A stretch of 13,706 bases of DNA from Patescibacteria group bacterium (GTDB lineage Bacteria > Patescibacteriota > Doudnabacteria > UBA920), in contig JAMCYA010000033.1 of assembly GCA_023473845.1 (NCBI GenBank), positions 1-13,706 of the forward strand, written 5' to 3'. The translations under genes and the position numbers were made by a program. Positions 5,642-11,813 of the stretch are shown piece after piece. Under the pieces are notes generated by a model that was given only the letters and a program-made list of their open reading frames with translations, was not told the DNA's origin and made no database searches. Numbering within the stretch: position 1 is the stretch's first letter; each line of letters starts with the position of its first letter.

Positions 5642-6043
5642 ATGGATAACTTAACTAAAGAGCAGAGAAGCTATACGATGTCGAGGATAAAGTCGAAAAA
5701 TACTAAAATTGAAATACTTGTATTTAACGAATTTAGGCGGGCAGGCATCATTTTTAAAAGGCATTATTCTAAACTCCCCGGTAAACCTGATATTGCGGTT
5801 TTAAAAAATAAGAAGGCAGTATTTATAGACAGCGACTTTTGGCATGGGTGGCAGTATCCTCGCTGGAAAAATAAATTGAATCGTTATTGGTCTGAAAAAA
5901 TTGGAAGGAATAGAATTAGGGATAGAAAAAATATTAGATTATTGCGAAAGTTAGGATGGGAGACTATAAGGATCTGGGGGCACCAGCTAGAAAGAAACCA
6001 TAGGAGAACTTTAAATAAAGCCGTTAAATTTTTGAGTCAATGA
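5642..6043 (+). CDS. vsr: Vsr-type very short patch repair endonuclease
   Basis: 133 residues that follow the Vsr fold: RSYTMSRIKSKNTKIE (9-24), LPGKPDIAV (45-53) with the catalytic aspartate D50, FIDSDFWHGW (61-70) with H68, EKIGRNRIRDRKN (85-97), and the ending LGWETIRIWGHQLE (104-117). Vsr nicks beside T:G mismatches that arise when 5-methylcytosine deaminates, so repair restores C. Its place beside a C5 methyltransferase fits that role. The protein has no cysteine at all, so the structural zinc site of E. coli Vsr is absent. Many non-proteobacterial homologues, as I recall them, share the DFWHG variant. It is transcribed divergently from the methyltransferase. Confidence 0.9.
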   Translation: MDNLTKEQRSYTMSRIKSKNTKIEILVFNEFRRAGIIFKRHYSKLPGKPDIAVLKNKKAVFIDSDFWHGWQYPRWKNKLNRYWSEKIGRNRIRDRKNIRLLRKLGWETIRIWGHQLERNHRRTLNKAVKFLSQ

Positions 6044-6195
6044 TATTATAATATATGGTGAACGATTGTTCAATAGAAGTTATCAACAGGTGGTATTATA
6101 ATGAAAATTCTGATAAATTAAAGCTTTCTCAAAGTGAATAATCAAGATGTTAAAAATTAAGATAAGGAGTTGCCCAAAGGTTATTTTACTAACAT

Positions 6196-6354
6196 ATGAA
6201 CTATGGTCCAGAACTTATTTTAAGACTCAAAAATCATTTTAAAAATAAGTACGCCAAAGACTTAACAGATGAGGAGGCTAATCAATATTTAGAGAGTTAC
6301 GCAAACCTCTATCTTTTAGTAACTAAAAATAAGAACTATGAGTCACAAGAGTAA
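6196..6354 (+). CDS. Small helical protein, 52 aa
   Basis: The frame starts MNYGPELILRLKNHFKNKY and continues AKDLTDEEANQYLESYANLYLLV, ending ESQE. The pattern of a basic amphipathic helix, then D-L-T-D-E-E-A and a hydrophobic helix, resembles a small recurrent ORF type I recall from Patescibacteria genomes. I know no function for it. Its end overlaps the start of the next gene by 17 bases in another frame, which suggests coupling. No good ribosome-binding site is near the ATG. The preceding 6044-6195 has two TATAAT words (6046-6052 region and 6097-6102) but nothing else clear. Confidence 0.55.
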   Translation: MNYGPELILRLKNHFKNKYAKDLTDEEANQYLESYANLYLLVTKNKNYESQE

Positions 6355-6865
6355 CAACCCTCAGTACATAGAGGATGATGATAAAGAAATGCTGGAAATG
6401 ATGAAAGGAGAAAGTGTGCTTTTGGATTTGCAAAAGGAGCAATCTAGTAACGTGAGGACCTTAATAACTGCAGCGGCAGCAATTGCCTCTGTTGATTTAC
6501 TGGCATTTTCTTATTTAAAAGAGATTGACCTTGGAAACTGGTTTCTTGGATCCGTGGTATTACTATATTTATCTTCGATGATTTTTGCCATGTTTTTAAC
6601 GCTAGCCAACAATGCACAGGTTAAAGTATTTTTAGAACGCAGCAATATGGCTAAGATGGCTTCAGATTTATTAAACACTCCAGAGTCAAGAAAGATACAA
6701 GGGGCCGAGGACTATTTACTTTTAGCAGGGGCTTCTATACAGAAAGTTAAAAAAATAACTGCCACATTAGAAAGGTCTTCGAAAATGCTTTTTGTTGGAA
6801 ACATACTATTTATACTTGGATTGCTGGTCCCAGTTGTTGGCTTAGTTAAATTGTTGATAGTTTAA
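6338..6865 (+). CDS. Three-helix membrane protein of unknown function, 175 aa
   Basis: An acidic N-terminus (EDDDKEMLEMMKGE, 12-25) leads through a charged helix to a membrane hairpin at about residues 40-60 and 67-92. A cytoplasmic helical section of roughly 55 residues (ERSNMAKMASDLLNTPESRK and onward) follows. A third membrane helix spans about 150-174 at the very C-terminus. Two early helices plus a soluble coiled part recall the SLATT/2TM effector architecture seen in defence loci, and the gene does sit beside a restriction-modification block. There is no signature that proves this. It is probably translated with the overlapping 52-residue gene, and the terminator at 6951-6982 follows. 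Confidence 0.7.
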   Translation: MSHKSNNPQYIEDDDKEMLEMMKGESVLLDLQKEQSSNVRTLITAAAAIASVDLLAFSYLKEIDLGNWFLGSVVLLYLSSMIFAMFLTLANNAQVKVFLERSNMAKMASDLLNTPESRKIQGAEDYLLLAGASIQKVKKITATLERSSKMLFVGNILFILGLLVPVVGLVKLLIV

Positions 6866-6950
6866 GCAAATTTGGTTGACTGACTAGATTATTATAAATC
6901 TCTCTTACCAAAGCCAAATAAGTTTTCCAGCCGTACAGAGCGGGTCTACC

Positions 6951-6982
6951 AAAAAATTCCGGCTATAGCCGGAATTTTTTTT
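6951..6982. terminator. Strong rho-independent terminator, bidirectional
   Basis: AATTCCGGC-TATA-GCCGGAATT is a perfect stem flanked by A6 on the left and T8 on the right, so it can end transcription either way. It also lies at the visible change from AT-rich accessory DNA to G+C-richer sequence. The stretch 6866-6950 holds no gene. Confidence 0.9.
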
Positions 6983-7052
6983 ATTTACAAACCAACGGTT
7001 AATTTGTCTGGGAGTGGACAGCTTAAACCAATTCTATTGCCGGGATGTTTCG

Positions 7053-7061
7053 TGGTATAAT
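7053..7061 (+). promoter_or_regulatory. Extended -10 promoter for the Ig-repeat protein
   Basis: TGG-TATAAT is a consensus extended -10. No good -35 is found at 17 bp. Transcription would start near 7067, giving a leader of about 38 nt. That leader contains an ATG-led 10-codon frame (7067-7099) that ends 5 nt before the real start. Confidence 0.55.
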
Positions 7062-7104
7062 GCCATATGGAACTAATTAATTTTTTGAAACCAAATTAAA
7101 AATT

Positions 7105-9633
7105 ATGAACAAACCCTCAAAAATTATAAGTTTATTTGTTGCCGTGGCCATGTCCGCGGCCGCTAGCCTCGCGGCGGCGCCTCTGGCCAGGGCCGCTCTT
7201 ACGCCGAGCTTGTCTTTGGCATCCGGCGGCAATGGGGATTCCGTAACCGTGAGTGTAACCGGAGGCGACCCGAACAGCGGGGTAATTCTGTCCTATTCCA
7301 AAACCAATGTGGGGCCCAGCCTGGTGTATTTGGGCGCTACCAATGCCAGCGGCAGCTATTCCGTTGATGTCAGCACTTCGCAGTATTCCATCAGCACCGG
7401 GGGCGCAGTTTCTGTGACTGTAAACGGCCAGCGCTCCAATTCCGTCACCTGGCCGGACTTGGCGACCAACGGCACTTTTTATCTGAGCCAGACCGCCGTG
7501 GTGCTGTCTGTGGGCCAGAGCACCACCATTACGGCTACGAACCAAACGGGTAACTCCCTGTATTTGTCCAATAATTCCAATCCGCCGATTGCCAACATTA
7601 ACATCAGCGGCAACCAGATAACCGCAGTGGGCATCAGCTATGGTTCGACAGTGGCGACTTTTTGCGCGCAAGGCTCCACGACCAATTGCGCCAGCGCTTA
7701 CATTACGGTGAGGAACAGCGGTGCCCAAGCGCTGACTTTTAATTTAAGCAGCGTGACTATTTCCACGGGCCAGAGTTTTCCGGTAACGGTCAGCGGCGGC
7801 ACGGGCACTTATTCCATTCTCAACAATTCCAACTCCGCAGCCATCCAGACCAGCGTCAGCGGTTCCGTGGTCACCCTAACGGCCAATGGCAGCAGCGGCT
7901 CTTCGGCCATTACCGTGTGCTCTTCGGACATGAGCTCCTGCGGCATAATTAACGTGACTATTGGGGCAACCAGCTCTTCGCCGCTGACTTTCAGCCAGAC
8001 TAACCCGACTTTGCTGATTGGTCAGAATTTGAGCATTGGCGTGTCCGGCGGCACGGGCACGGCTTACTATGTTTCGTCTAATTCTAACTCCGCAGTCGTG
8101 CAGGCGAGCGTGAGCGGCAGCAGCCTGATGCTTTACGGCAGCACCGCAGGCACGGCCACAGTGACCGTGTGTTCTTCGGCGGGCAGCTGCGGCTGGCTGG
8201 CTGTAACGGTTAACTATGTGGCCAGCGGCGGTCCGATCCAGTTAAGCCAGACCAGTTTGTCGCTGCTTTCCGGCCAGGTGCTCAGCGTGACCGTGTCCGG
8301 CGGCACAGCCCCCTACAGCCTGGGCGCCAATACGGGCACGGTGGTTCAGGCCAGCTTAAACGGCAGTATTTTAACCTTGTCGGGGATTAGTGCTGGAGCG
8401 AAGTCTTTAGATGTCTGTTCTGCGGGCGGGGCCTGCACCACGCTTTCCGTGATTGTAAATTCATCGGGTTCCAGTTCCACCTTAACCTTTAGCCAGACCA
8501 GCTTGAGTCTGGCAGTGGGTTTGGCCGCAGCCGTGACACTCTATGGCAACGGCGGCTACTATGTTTCCAACAGCAGTAACCAGGGGGTAGCAACAGTGCA
8601 GATTGTGGGCAACATTGCCATTGTGTCGGCTATGGCAGTGGGTAATTCCAATGTTTCCGTGTGCCAGACCGGCGGCCAGTGCGCCATTTTGTTTGTGGGC
8701 GTAATTGCCAGCACGAATTCAAATTCGCTGCCAGCATTCAGCCAGACCAACCCGGTGGCTACAGTAGGGCAAGCTTTAAGCCTGACAATTTCCGGGGGCG
8801 CAGGTACAGGCTATTACATTGCGGCCAATTCCAATGCCGCCGCGGCCCAGACCACAGTAAACGGGAGCACTTTAACGATTACAGGCCAGACGGCCGGTTC
8901 AGCCACGCTAGTGGTGTGTGCGGCCAGCGACAGCTGCAAACCTTTGACCATTACGGTGAATGCGGCTACGGGCGCTGCCCCGGTGCTCAGTCAAAACAGC
9001 ATTGCCCTTACCGCGGGCCAAAGCCAGACTGTGGCCATTTCCGGTTCGGGCAGCTATACGCTTTCCAGCAATTCCAACCCCAGCGCCGTCTCGGTCCAAA
9101 TAAACGGCAGTAGTTTGGCTCTTTCGGCTTTGGCTTTAGGCAACTCTACTCTTTCCGTGTGCCAGACCGGCGGCCAGTGCGCAACTTTGGCGGTTTCCGT
9201 GGCAGCCGCGGTAAACACCACAACGCCCGCGCCGGTTACTCCTTCCGGACTTGCCTCCGGCACCCTGGTGAATGACCACGGCACAATTTATTTAGTTGCC
9301 AATAAAGTAAAAATTCCGTTTGCCTCCCTCAAGGCCTTTTTAGGCTTGGGGTATGCTTTGGCCAATGTTACAAACGCCGATGCTTCCGCTTATCCGGCCA
9401 GTGGCATTCTTAAGTCCGCTACCCAGGCCCACCCCGACGGGTCGTGGATAGTTTCCGGCAGAGTGGTGTTTTATGTGGCTGCGGCCGGATATATTCCTGT
9501 GCCGACCTGGAATGTGTTTTTGAACAACGGCGGCGAGGCCAAGTTTATTGTCCGGGCCAACCAGGCCGATATTTCTGACCCGCGGCCCATTCTTTCGGCC
9601 ATGGCCAACAACGACACCAGAGTGGTGAAATAA
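7105..9633 (+). CDS. Secreted multi-Ig-like-repeat surface protein
   Basis: 842 residues. Residues 1-30 are a signal peptide (K-rich start, long Ala/Leu core, cleavage after PLARA). A first beta-rich domain (31-118) is followed by seven Ig-like repeats of about 75-80 residues at roughly 124-202, 209-286, 294-369, 377-452, 459-534, 542-619 and 626-699. Each repeat runs LSQTxxxLxxGQxxxVxVSGG, YxxxxNSN, VQxxVxGSxLxL, then VCxxxxxC. The two cysteines per repeat (187/195 through 686/692) could form disulfides outside the cell. The C-terminal 719-842 holds two related segments (GTIYLV.. and GSWIVSG.., each with LGLGY- or WNVFL-like cores) that I recall from Patescibacteria surface proteins. No sortase signal or membrane anchor is seen. 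The likely role is adhesion or cell-surface structure. Codon use is G+C-rich, and strong terminators bracket the gene. Confidence 0.88.
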   Translation: MNKPSKIISLFVAVAMSAAASLAAAPLARAALTPSLSLASGGNGDSVTVSVTGGDPNSGVILSYSKTNVGPSLVYLGATNASGSYSVDVSTSQYSISTGGAVSVTVNGQRSNSVTWPDLATNGTFYLSQTAVVLSVGQSTTITATNQTGNSLYLSNNSNPPIANINISGNQITAVGISYGSTVATFCAQGSTTNCASAYITVRNSGAQALTFNLSSVTISTGQSFPVTVSGGTGTYSILNNSNSAAIQTSVSGSVVTLTANGSSGSSAITVCSSDMSSCGIINVTIGATSSSPLTFSQTNPTLLIGQNLSIGVSGGTGTAYYVSSNSNSAVVQASVSGSSLMLYGSTAGTATVTVCSSAGSCGWLAVTVNYVASGGPIQLSQTSLSLLSGQVLSVTVSGGTAPYSLGANTGTVVQASLNGSILTLSGISAGAKSLDVCSAGGACTTLSVIVNSSGSSSTLTFSQTSLSLAVGLAAAVTLYGNGGYYVSNSSNQGVATVQIVGNIAIVSAMAVGNSNVSVCQTGGQCAILFVGVIASTNSNSLPAFSQTNPVATVGQALSLTISGGAGTGYYIAANSNAAAAQTTVNGSTLTITGQTAGSATLVVCAASDSCKPLTITVNAATGAAPVLSQNSIALTAGQSQTVAISGSGSYTLSSNSNPSAVSVQINGSSLALSALALGNSTLSVCQTGGQCATLAVSVAAAVNTTTPAPVTPSGLASGTLVNDHGTIYLVANKVKIPFASLKAFLGLGYALANVTNADASAYPASGILKSATQAHPDGSWIVSGRVVFYVAAAGYIPVPTWNVFLNNGGEAKFIVRANQADISDPRPILSAMANNDTRVVK
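7474..9201 (+). repeat. Seven tandem Ig-like domain repeats within the coding sequence
   Basis: Protein-level repeats of about 75-80 codons with 5-10 codon linkers. The DNA of repeats 5 and 7 is close around GTGTGCCAGACCGGCGGCCA (8659 and 9159 regions), which suggests recent duplication or gene conversion. Confidence 0.8.
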
Positions 9634-9644
9634 TATTTTAAGAT

Positions 9645-9683
9645 AAAATACCCCGCCTCTCGCGAGAGGCGGGGTATTTTTTT
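9645..9683. terminator. Rho-independent terminator, long perfect palindrome
   Basis: AAAATACCCCGCCTCTCG and its exact complement form an 18-bp palindrome (9645-9680) followed by more T. The flanking A and T runs make it work in both directions. Confidence 0.92.
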
Positions 9684-9710
9684 ATTTGAAAAGTTATGTA
9701 ATTGGTTTAT

Positions 9711-9767
9711 CTAACAATAGGGGTTTTATATGCCGCCATTGCAGTAATGGTTTTGTTAGGTTAAGGT
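9711..9767 (+). promoter_or_regulatory. Nested dyad and weak promoter before the methyltransferase gene
   Basis: CTAACAA (9711-9717) pairs with TTGTTAG (9753-9759) around CCATT-gcagt-AATGG (9736-9750). TTGCAG (9739-9744), 17 bp and TAAGGT (9762-9767) are a possible promoter that starts close to the ATG. Three GGTTAA-like words follow (9759-9776). This is suggestive only. Confidence 0.35.
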
Positions 9768-9786
9768 TAAGGTAACAGTTAAAAAC

Positions 9787-10389
9787 ATGGATTTAAAAGC
9801 GACTTACAATAAAATAGCCAAAGACTGGTTCAATGACCACAAGGAGAGCGACTGGTGGAACGAGTCCGCCGACATTTTTTTGAACCTCTTAAAGCCCGGC
9901 GGCAAGGTGCTGGACGTGGGCTGTGGCGCCGGGCTGAAAACCAAATATTTGTTAGAGCAGGGCTTTGACGTGTTTGGTATAGACTTTTCCGAAGAGATGA
10001 TAAAACTGGCCAAAGAGCATTGTCCCGGGGCGCATTTTTTTGTGGAGGACATTAACCAGCCTTTGGGTTTGGGCATGTTTGACGGGATTTTTGCCCAGGC
10101 CGTGCTTTTGCATATTCCAAAGGCGGAAGTAATGAAGGTCCTAAAGAATTTGTATGAGCATTTAAACAAACCAGGATATCTATACGTAGTGGTCAAAGAG
10201 CTGCGGCCGGGTGCGAAAGACGAACAGAACATCGTGGAGAGCGATTATAACTACGAGTATGAGCGGTTCTTTAGTTTTTTTACCATGCCGGAACTGGAAG
10301 GCTATTTTGAGCAGCTGGGCCTCACCGTGGTGCATGAGGCTGTCTTTGCCCGCACTGACAATTGGCTGGTGATTATCGGCAAAAAATAA
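9787..10389 (+). CDS. Class I SAM-dependent methyltransferase
   Basis: 200 residues with a complete class I fold. Motif I is VLDVGCGAG (41-49). The acidic end of strand 2 is GIDFSEEM (64-71), where D66 would hold the SAM ribose. FVEDINQ (85-91) contacts adenine by family analogy. Motif IV is MFDGIFAQAVLLHI (97-110). It belongs to the broad UbiE/Methyltransf_11/25 type. The N-terminal YNKIAKDWFNDHK and C-terminal GLTVVHEAVFARTDNWLVIIGKK are typical of small-molecule methyltransferases. The substrate cannot be read from the sequence. The gene stands alone and ends at a shared terminator with the convergent AHSA1 gene. Confidence 0.85.
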   Translation: MDLKATYNKIAKDWFNDHKESDWWNESADIFLNLLKPGGKVLDVGCGAGLKTKYLLEQGFDVFGIDFSEEMIKLAKEHCPGAHFFVEDINQPLGLGMFDGIFAQAVLLHIPKAEVMKVLKNLYEHLNKPGYLYVVVKELRPGAKDEQNIVESDYNYEYERFFSFFTMPELEGYFEQLGLTVVHEAVFARTDNWLVIIGKK

Positions 10390-10421
10390 AAAATCCCGGC
10401 CCTCGCGGCCTGGGATTTTTT
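10390..10421. terminator. Bidirectional terminator between convergent genes
   Basis: AAAAATCCCGGCC-ctcgc-GGCCTGGGATTTTTT forms a stem with one bulged T, with A and T runs on both sides. It serves the methyltransferase (plus) and the AHSA1 gene (minus). Confidence 0.85.
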
Positions 10422-10430
10422 GTGAGGCGG

Positions 10431-10859
10431 TTATTTTTCCAGTAATTTTTTTAAGCTTTCCAGTACCATTTGCCAATTTTTGGCCGAATGGTCCCGGGAT
10501 CCTTCCGATTTAATGTTGTCCTGGGTGATGGTGAGTTTTGTGCTGCTGCCTTCGGGGGTTAGATCGTAGGCAACGGTTTGGTAGCTTTCCGGCGCGTCCG
10601 GCAAACCGGAAAAGCTGCTCCAGTAGGTGGTGAGCAAATGCTTTTCCGGCTCCAACTCCAGAATTTTGCCCTTGTCTTCGTAGGTTTTGCCTTCCCAGGT
10701 GCCGCGGTAGGTGATTGTGCTGCCAATTTGCCAGTCGGAAACCGCCTCGGTACCGAATAAATATTGTTTAATGAGTTCAGGGGTGGTAAGCGCCATCCAG
10801 ACCCGCGCAGCGGGAACCTGTATAAGGATACTGGCTTCTGCCCAAAATGTTTTTTCCAT
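10431..10859 (-). CDS. SRPBCC/AHSA1-domain protein
   Basis: 142 residues from ATG 10857-10859. The opening EKTFWAEASILIQVPAARVW followed by ALTTPELIKQYLFG, the middle WQIGSTITYRGTW with YEDKGKILELEPEKHLLTTYW, and the helical end (NWQMVLESLKKLLE) are those of the START-like AHSA1 fold. This fold binds hydrophobic ligands; bacterial members rarely have a known role. The frame is open to a TTG at 10895 and an ATG at 10889. Both lie in or before the promoter's -10 box (10885-10890), and the family normally begins where this ATG does, so 10859 is preferred. GAGG lies 3 nt before it. Confidence 0.85.
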   Translation of the reverse strand: MEKTFWAEASILIQVPAARVWMALTTPELIKQYLFGTEAVSDWQIGSTITYRGTWEGKTYEDKGKILELEPEKHLLTTYWSSFSGLPDAPESYQTVAYDLTPEGSSTKLTITQDNIKSEGSRDHSAKNWQMVLESLKKLLEK

Positions 10860-10884
10860 AAGCCTCGTGGTTAATGGTTTTTTT

Positions 10885-10913
10885 ATCATACCCAATATTC
10901 AAGCCCTGTGCAA
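10885..10913 (-). promoter_or_regulatory. Promoter for the AHSA1 gene
   Basis: On the minus strand TTGCAC (10908-10913), 17 bp and TATGAT (10885-10890). The transcript would begin near 10878, about 20 nt before ATG 10859, which rules out the upstream start codons. Confidence 0.6.
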
Positions 10914-10944
10914 AACCATTTGGCCGCTTTTGGGTTATGCCTCC

Positions 10945-10973
10945 TTGACAACCATGTTAAATAATTCTAACAT
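10945..10973 (+). promoter_or_regulatory. Promoter of the DUF2178-XRE operon
   Basis: Consensus TTGACA (10945-10950), a 17-bp spacer and TAACAT (10968-10973). The start would be near 10980. An inverted repeat covers the -10 box and the start. Confidence 0.65.
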
Positions 10974-10996
10974 ATAAATAGTTAGAAATAATTAAC
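10956..10996 (+). promoter_or_regulatory. Inverted-repeat operator over the promoter
   Basis: GTTAAATAATTCTAAC (10956-10971) and GTTAGAAATAATTAAC (10981-10996) are complementary at 14 of 16 positions, 9 bp apart. The left arm covers the -10 box and the right arm covers the first transcribed bases, a repressor-type position. The XRE protein encoded in the same operon is the obvious candidate binder. Confidence 0.6.
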
Positions 10997-11004
10997 TTAA
11001 ATTT

Positions 11005-11559
11005 ATGACTTTAAAACAGTACGCCTGGATCAGGCTGGTGGTTGCGGCCTGTTTGGCCGCAGTTATGAGCCAGGCTGTGGTGCTGAAGAATTATTATTTG
11101 GGTGGCGCGGCTGTGCTGATTGCCGTGCTGCTTATGGTTGCGCTGAAAAAGCAGGTGCGCGAAGTTATGGCTGACGAGCGGGATTACAAGCTGGCAGGGG
11201 ATGCGGCACGCTGGTCTTTGACGGTATTTGCCACTTTAGGTTCCTTGGGTTCTTTCCTTTTGCTGACTGGCCGGGGTTTTTATCCGGAATTTGAGGCTGC
11301 CGGAAGCGTGCTGGCTTATGCGGTTTGTGCTCTGCTGATTATTTACAGCCTGACCGTCAAGTATTTGCAGTACCGCGAGAGCGAAATTTCCCAAAGTAGA
11401 AAAATTTTTTACACGATCTTGGGCCTATTTGTTGCCGCAGTGGTCGTGGTGGCGGGTTTAAGGCTATTTTCCGGGGAAGACACCTGGCTGTGCCAAAATG
11501 GGCAGTGGGTAAAGCACGGTAATCCGGCTGCGCCTGCGCCCAGCCGCGCGTGCCGATGA
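11005..11559 (+). CDS. DUF2178-like integral membrane protein
   Basis: 184 residues with five likely membrane helices: about 8-25, 31-47, 70-88, 98-117 and 134-155. MADERDYKLAGDAA (55-68) between helices 2 and 3 matches the DER-x-x-x-x-x-x-A signature I associate with DUF2178 proteins. A cysteine-flanked tail ends the protein: WLCQNGQWVKHGNPAAP at 161-177, closing with SRACR. I recall this tail type from other Patescibacteria proteins. The XRE regulator gene starts 3 nt after the stop. A membrane protein with a small XRE partner is a common pairing in archaea and CPR; the physiological role is unknown. Confidence 0.75.
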   Translation: MTLKQYAWIRLVVAACLAAVMSQAVVLKNYYLGGAAVLIAVLLMVALKKQVREVMADERDYKLAGDAARWSLTVFATLGSLGSFLLLTGRGFYPEFEAAGSVLAYAVCALLIIYSLTVKYLQYRESEISQSRKIFYTILGLFVAAVVVVAGLRLFSGEDTWLCQNGQWVKHGNPAAPAPSRACR

Positions 11560-11562
11560 TTT

Positions 11563-11751
11563 ATGAAAAACAAGATTAAAGAATTTAGGCGCAAGCTGGG
11601 GTTTACCCAGGAAGATCTGGCCCGTCGGGCAGGAGTGAGACGCGAAACCATAGTATTCTTAGAAGCCGGAAAGTATAACCCTTCGTTGCAATTGGCGCAC
11701 GACGTGGCCCGCGTGCTCAAAACTACGATTGATGAGCTGTTTGTCTTTTAA
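11563..11751 (+). CDS. XRE-family helix-turn-helix regulator, 62 aa
   Basis: A minimal DNA-binding protein. IKEFRRKLGFTQEDLARRAG (5-24) and VRRETIVFLEAGKYNPSLQL (25-44) form the HTH_3 core, followed by AHDVARVLKTTIDELF. Its length matches the short stand-alone XRE proteins paired with membrane proteins. It has no domain beyond the HTH. The ATG lies 3 nt after the stop of the membrane gene, with no separate ribosome-binding site, so translation is probably coupled. It likely represses its own operon through the dyad at 10956-10996. Confidence 0.92.
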   Translation: MKNKIKEFRRKLGFTQEDLARRAGVRRETIVFLEAGKYNPSLQLAHDVARVLKTTIDELFVF

Positions 11752-11774
11752 AAATCAGCCGGAGCACAACAGTC

Positions 11775-11783
11775 TGCTATAAT
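11775..11783 (+). promoter_or_regulatory. Extended -10 promoter for the lysozyme-like gene
   Basis: TGC-TATAAT is a consensus extended -10 in the 62-bp gap after the XRE gene, with no good -35. The start would be near 11789, about 25 nt before the TTG start codon. Confidence 0.55.
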
Positions 11784-11813
11784 AAAGAAAGCGATAAAAC
11801 CTAAAAAGCAAAA

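Noticed and set aside
6055..6141. 28-codon frame starting MVNDCSIEVINRWYY
   Set aside because: It is very short, has no ribosome-binding site and no recognisable pattern. It could be a gene remnant but cannot be supported.
7067..7099. 10-codon ATG frame in the leader of the Ig-repeat gene
   Set aside because: It has no attenuator-like hairpins or codon bias for a leader peptide. It is probably chance in an AT-rich leader.
7132..7728. Long minus-strand frame of 198 codons
   Set aside because: It is a shadow of the repetitive G+C-rich Ig-repeat gene and contains no domain-like sequence.
9759..9776. Telomere-like GGTTAA tandem words
   Set aside because: There are only about three imperfect copies, inside a bacterial promoter region.
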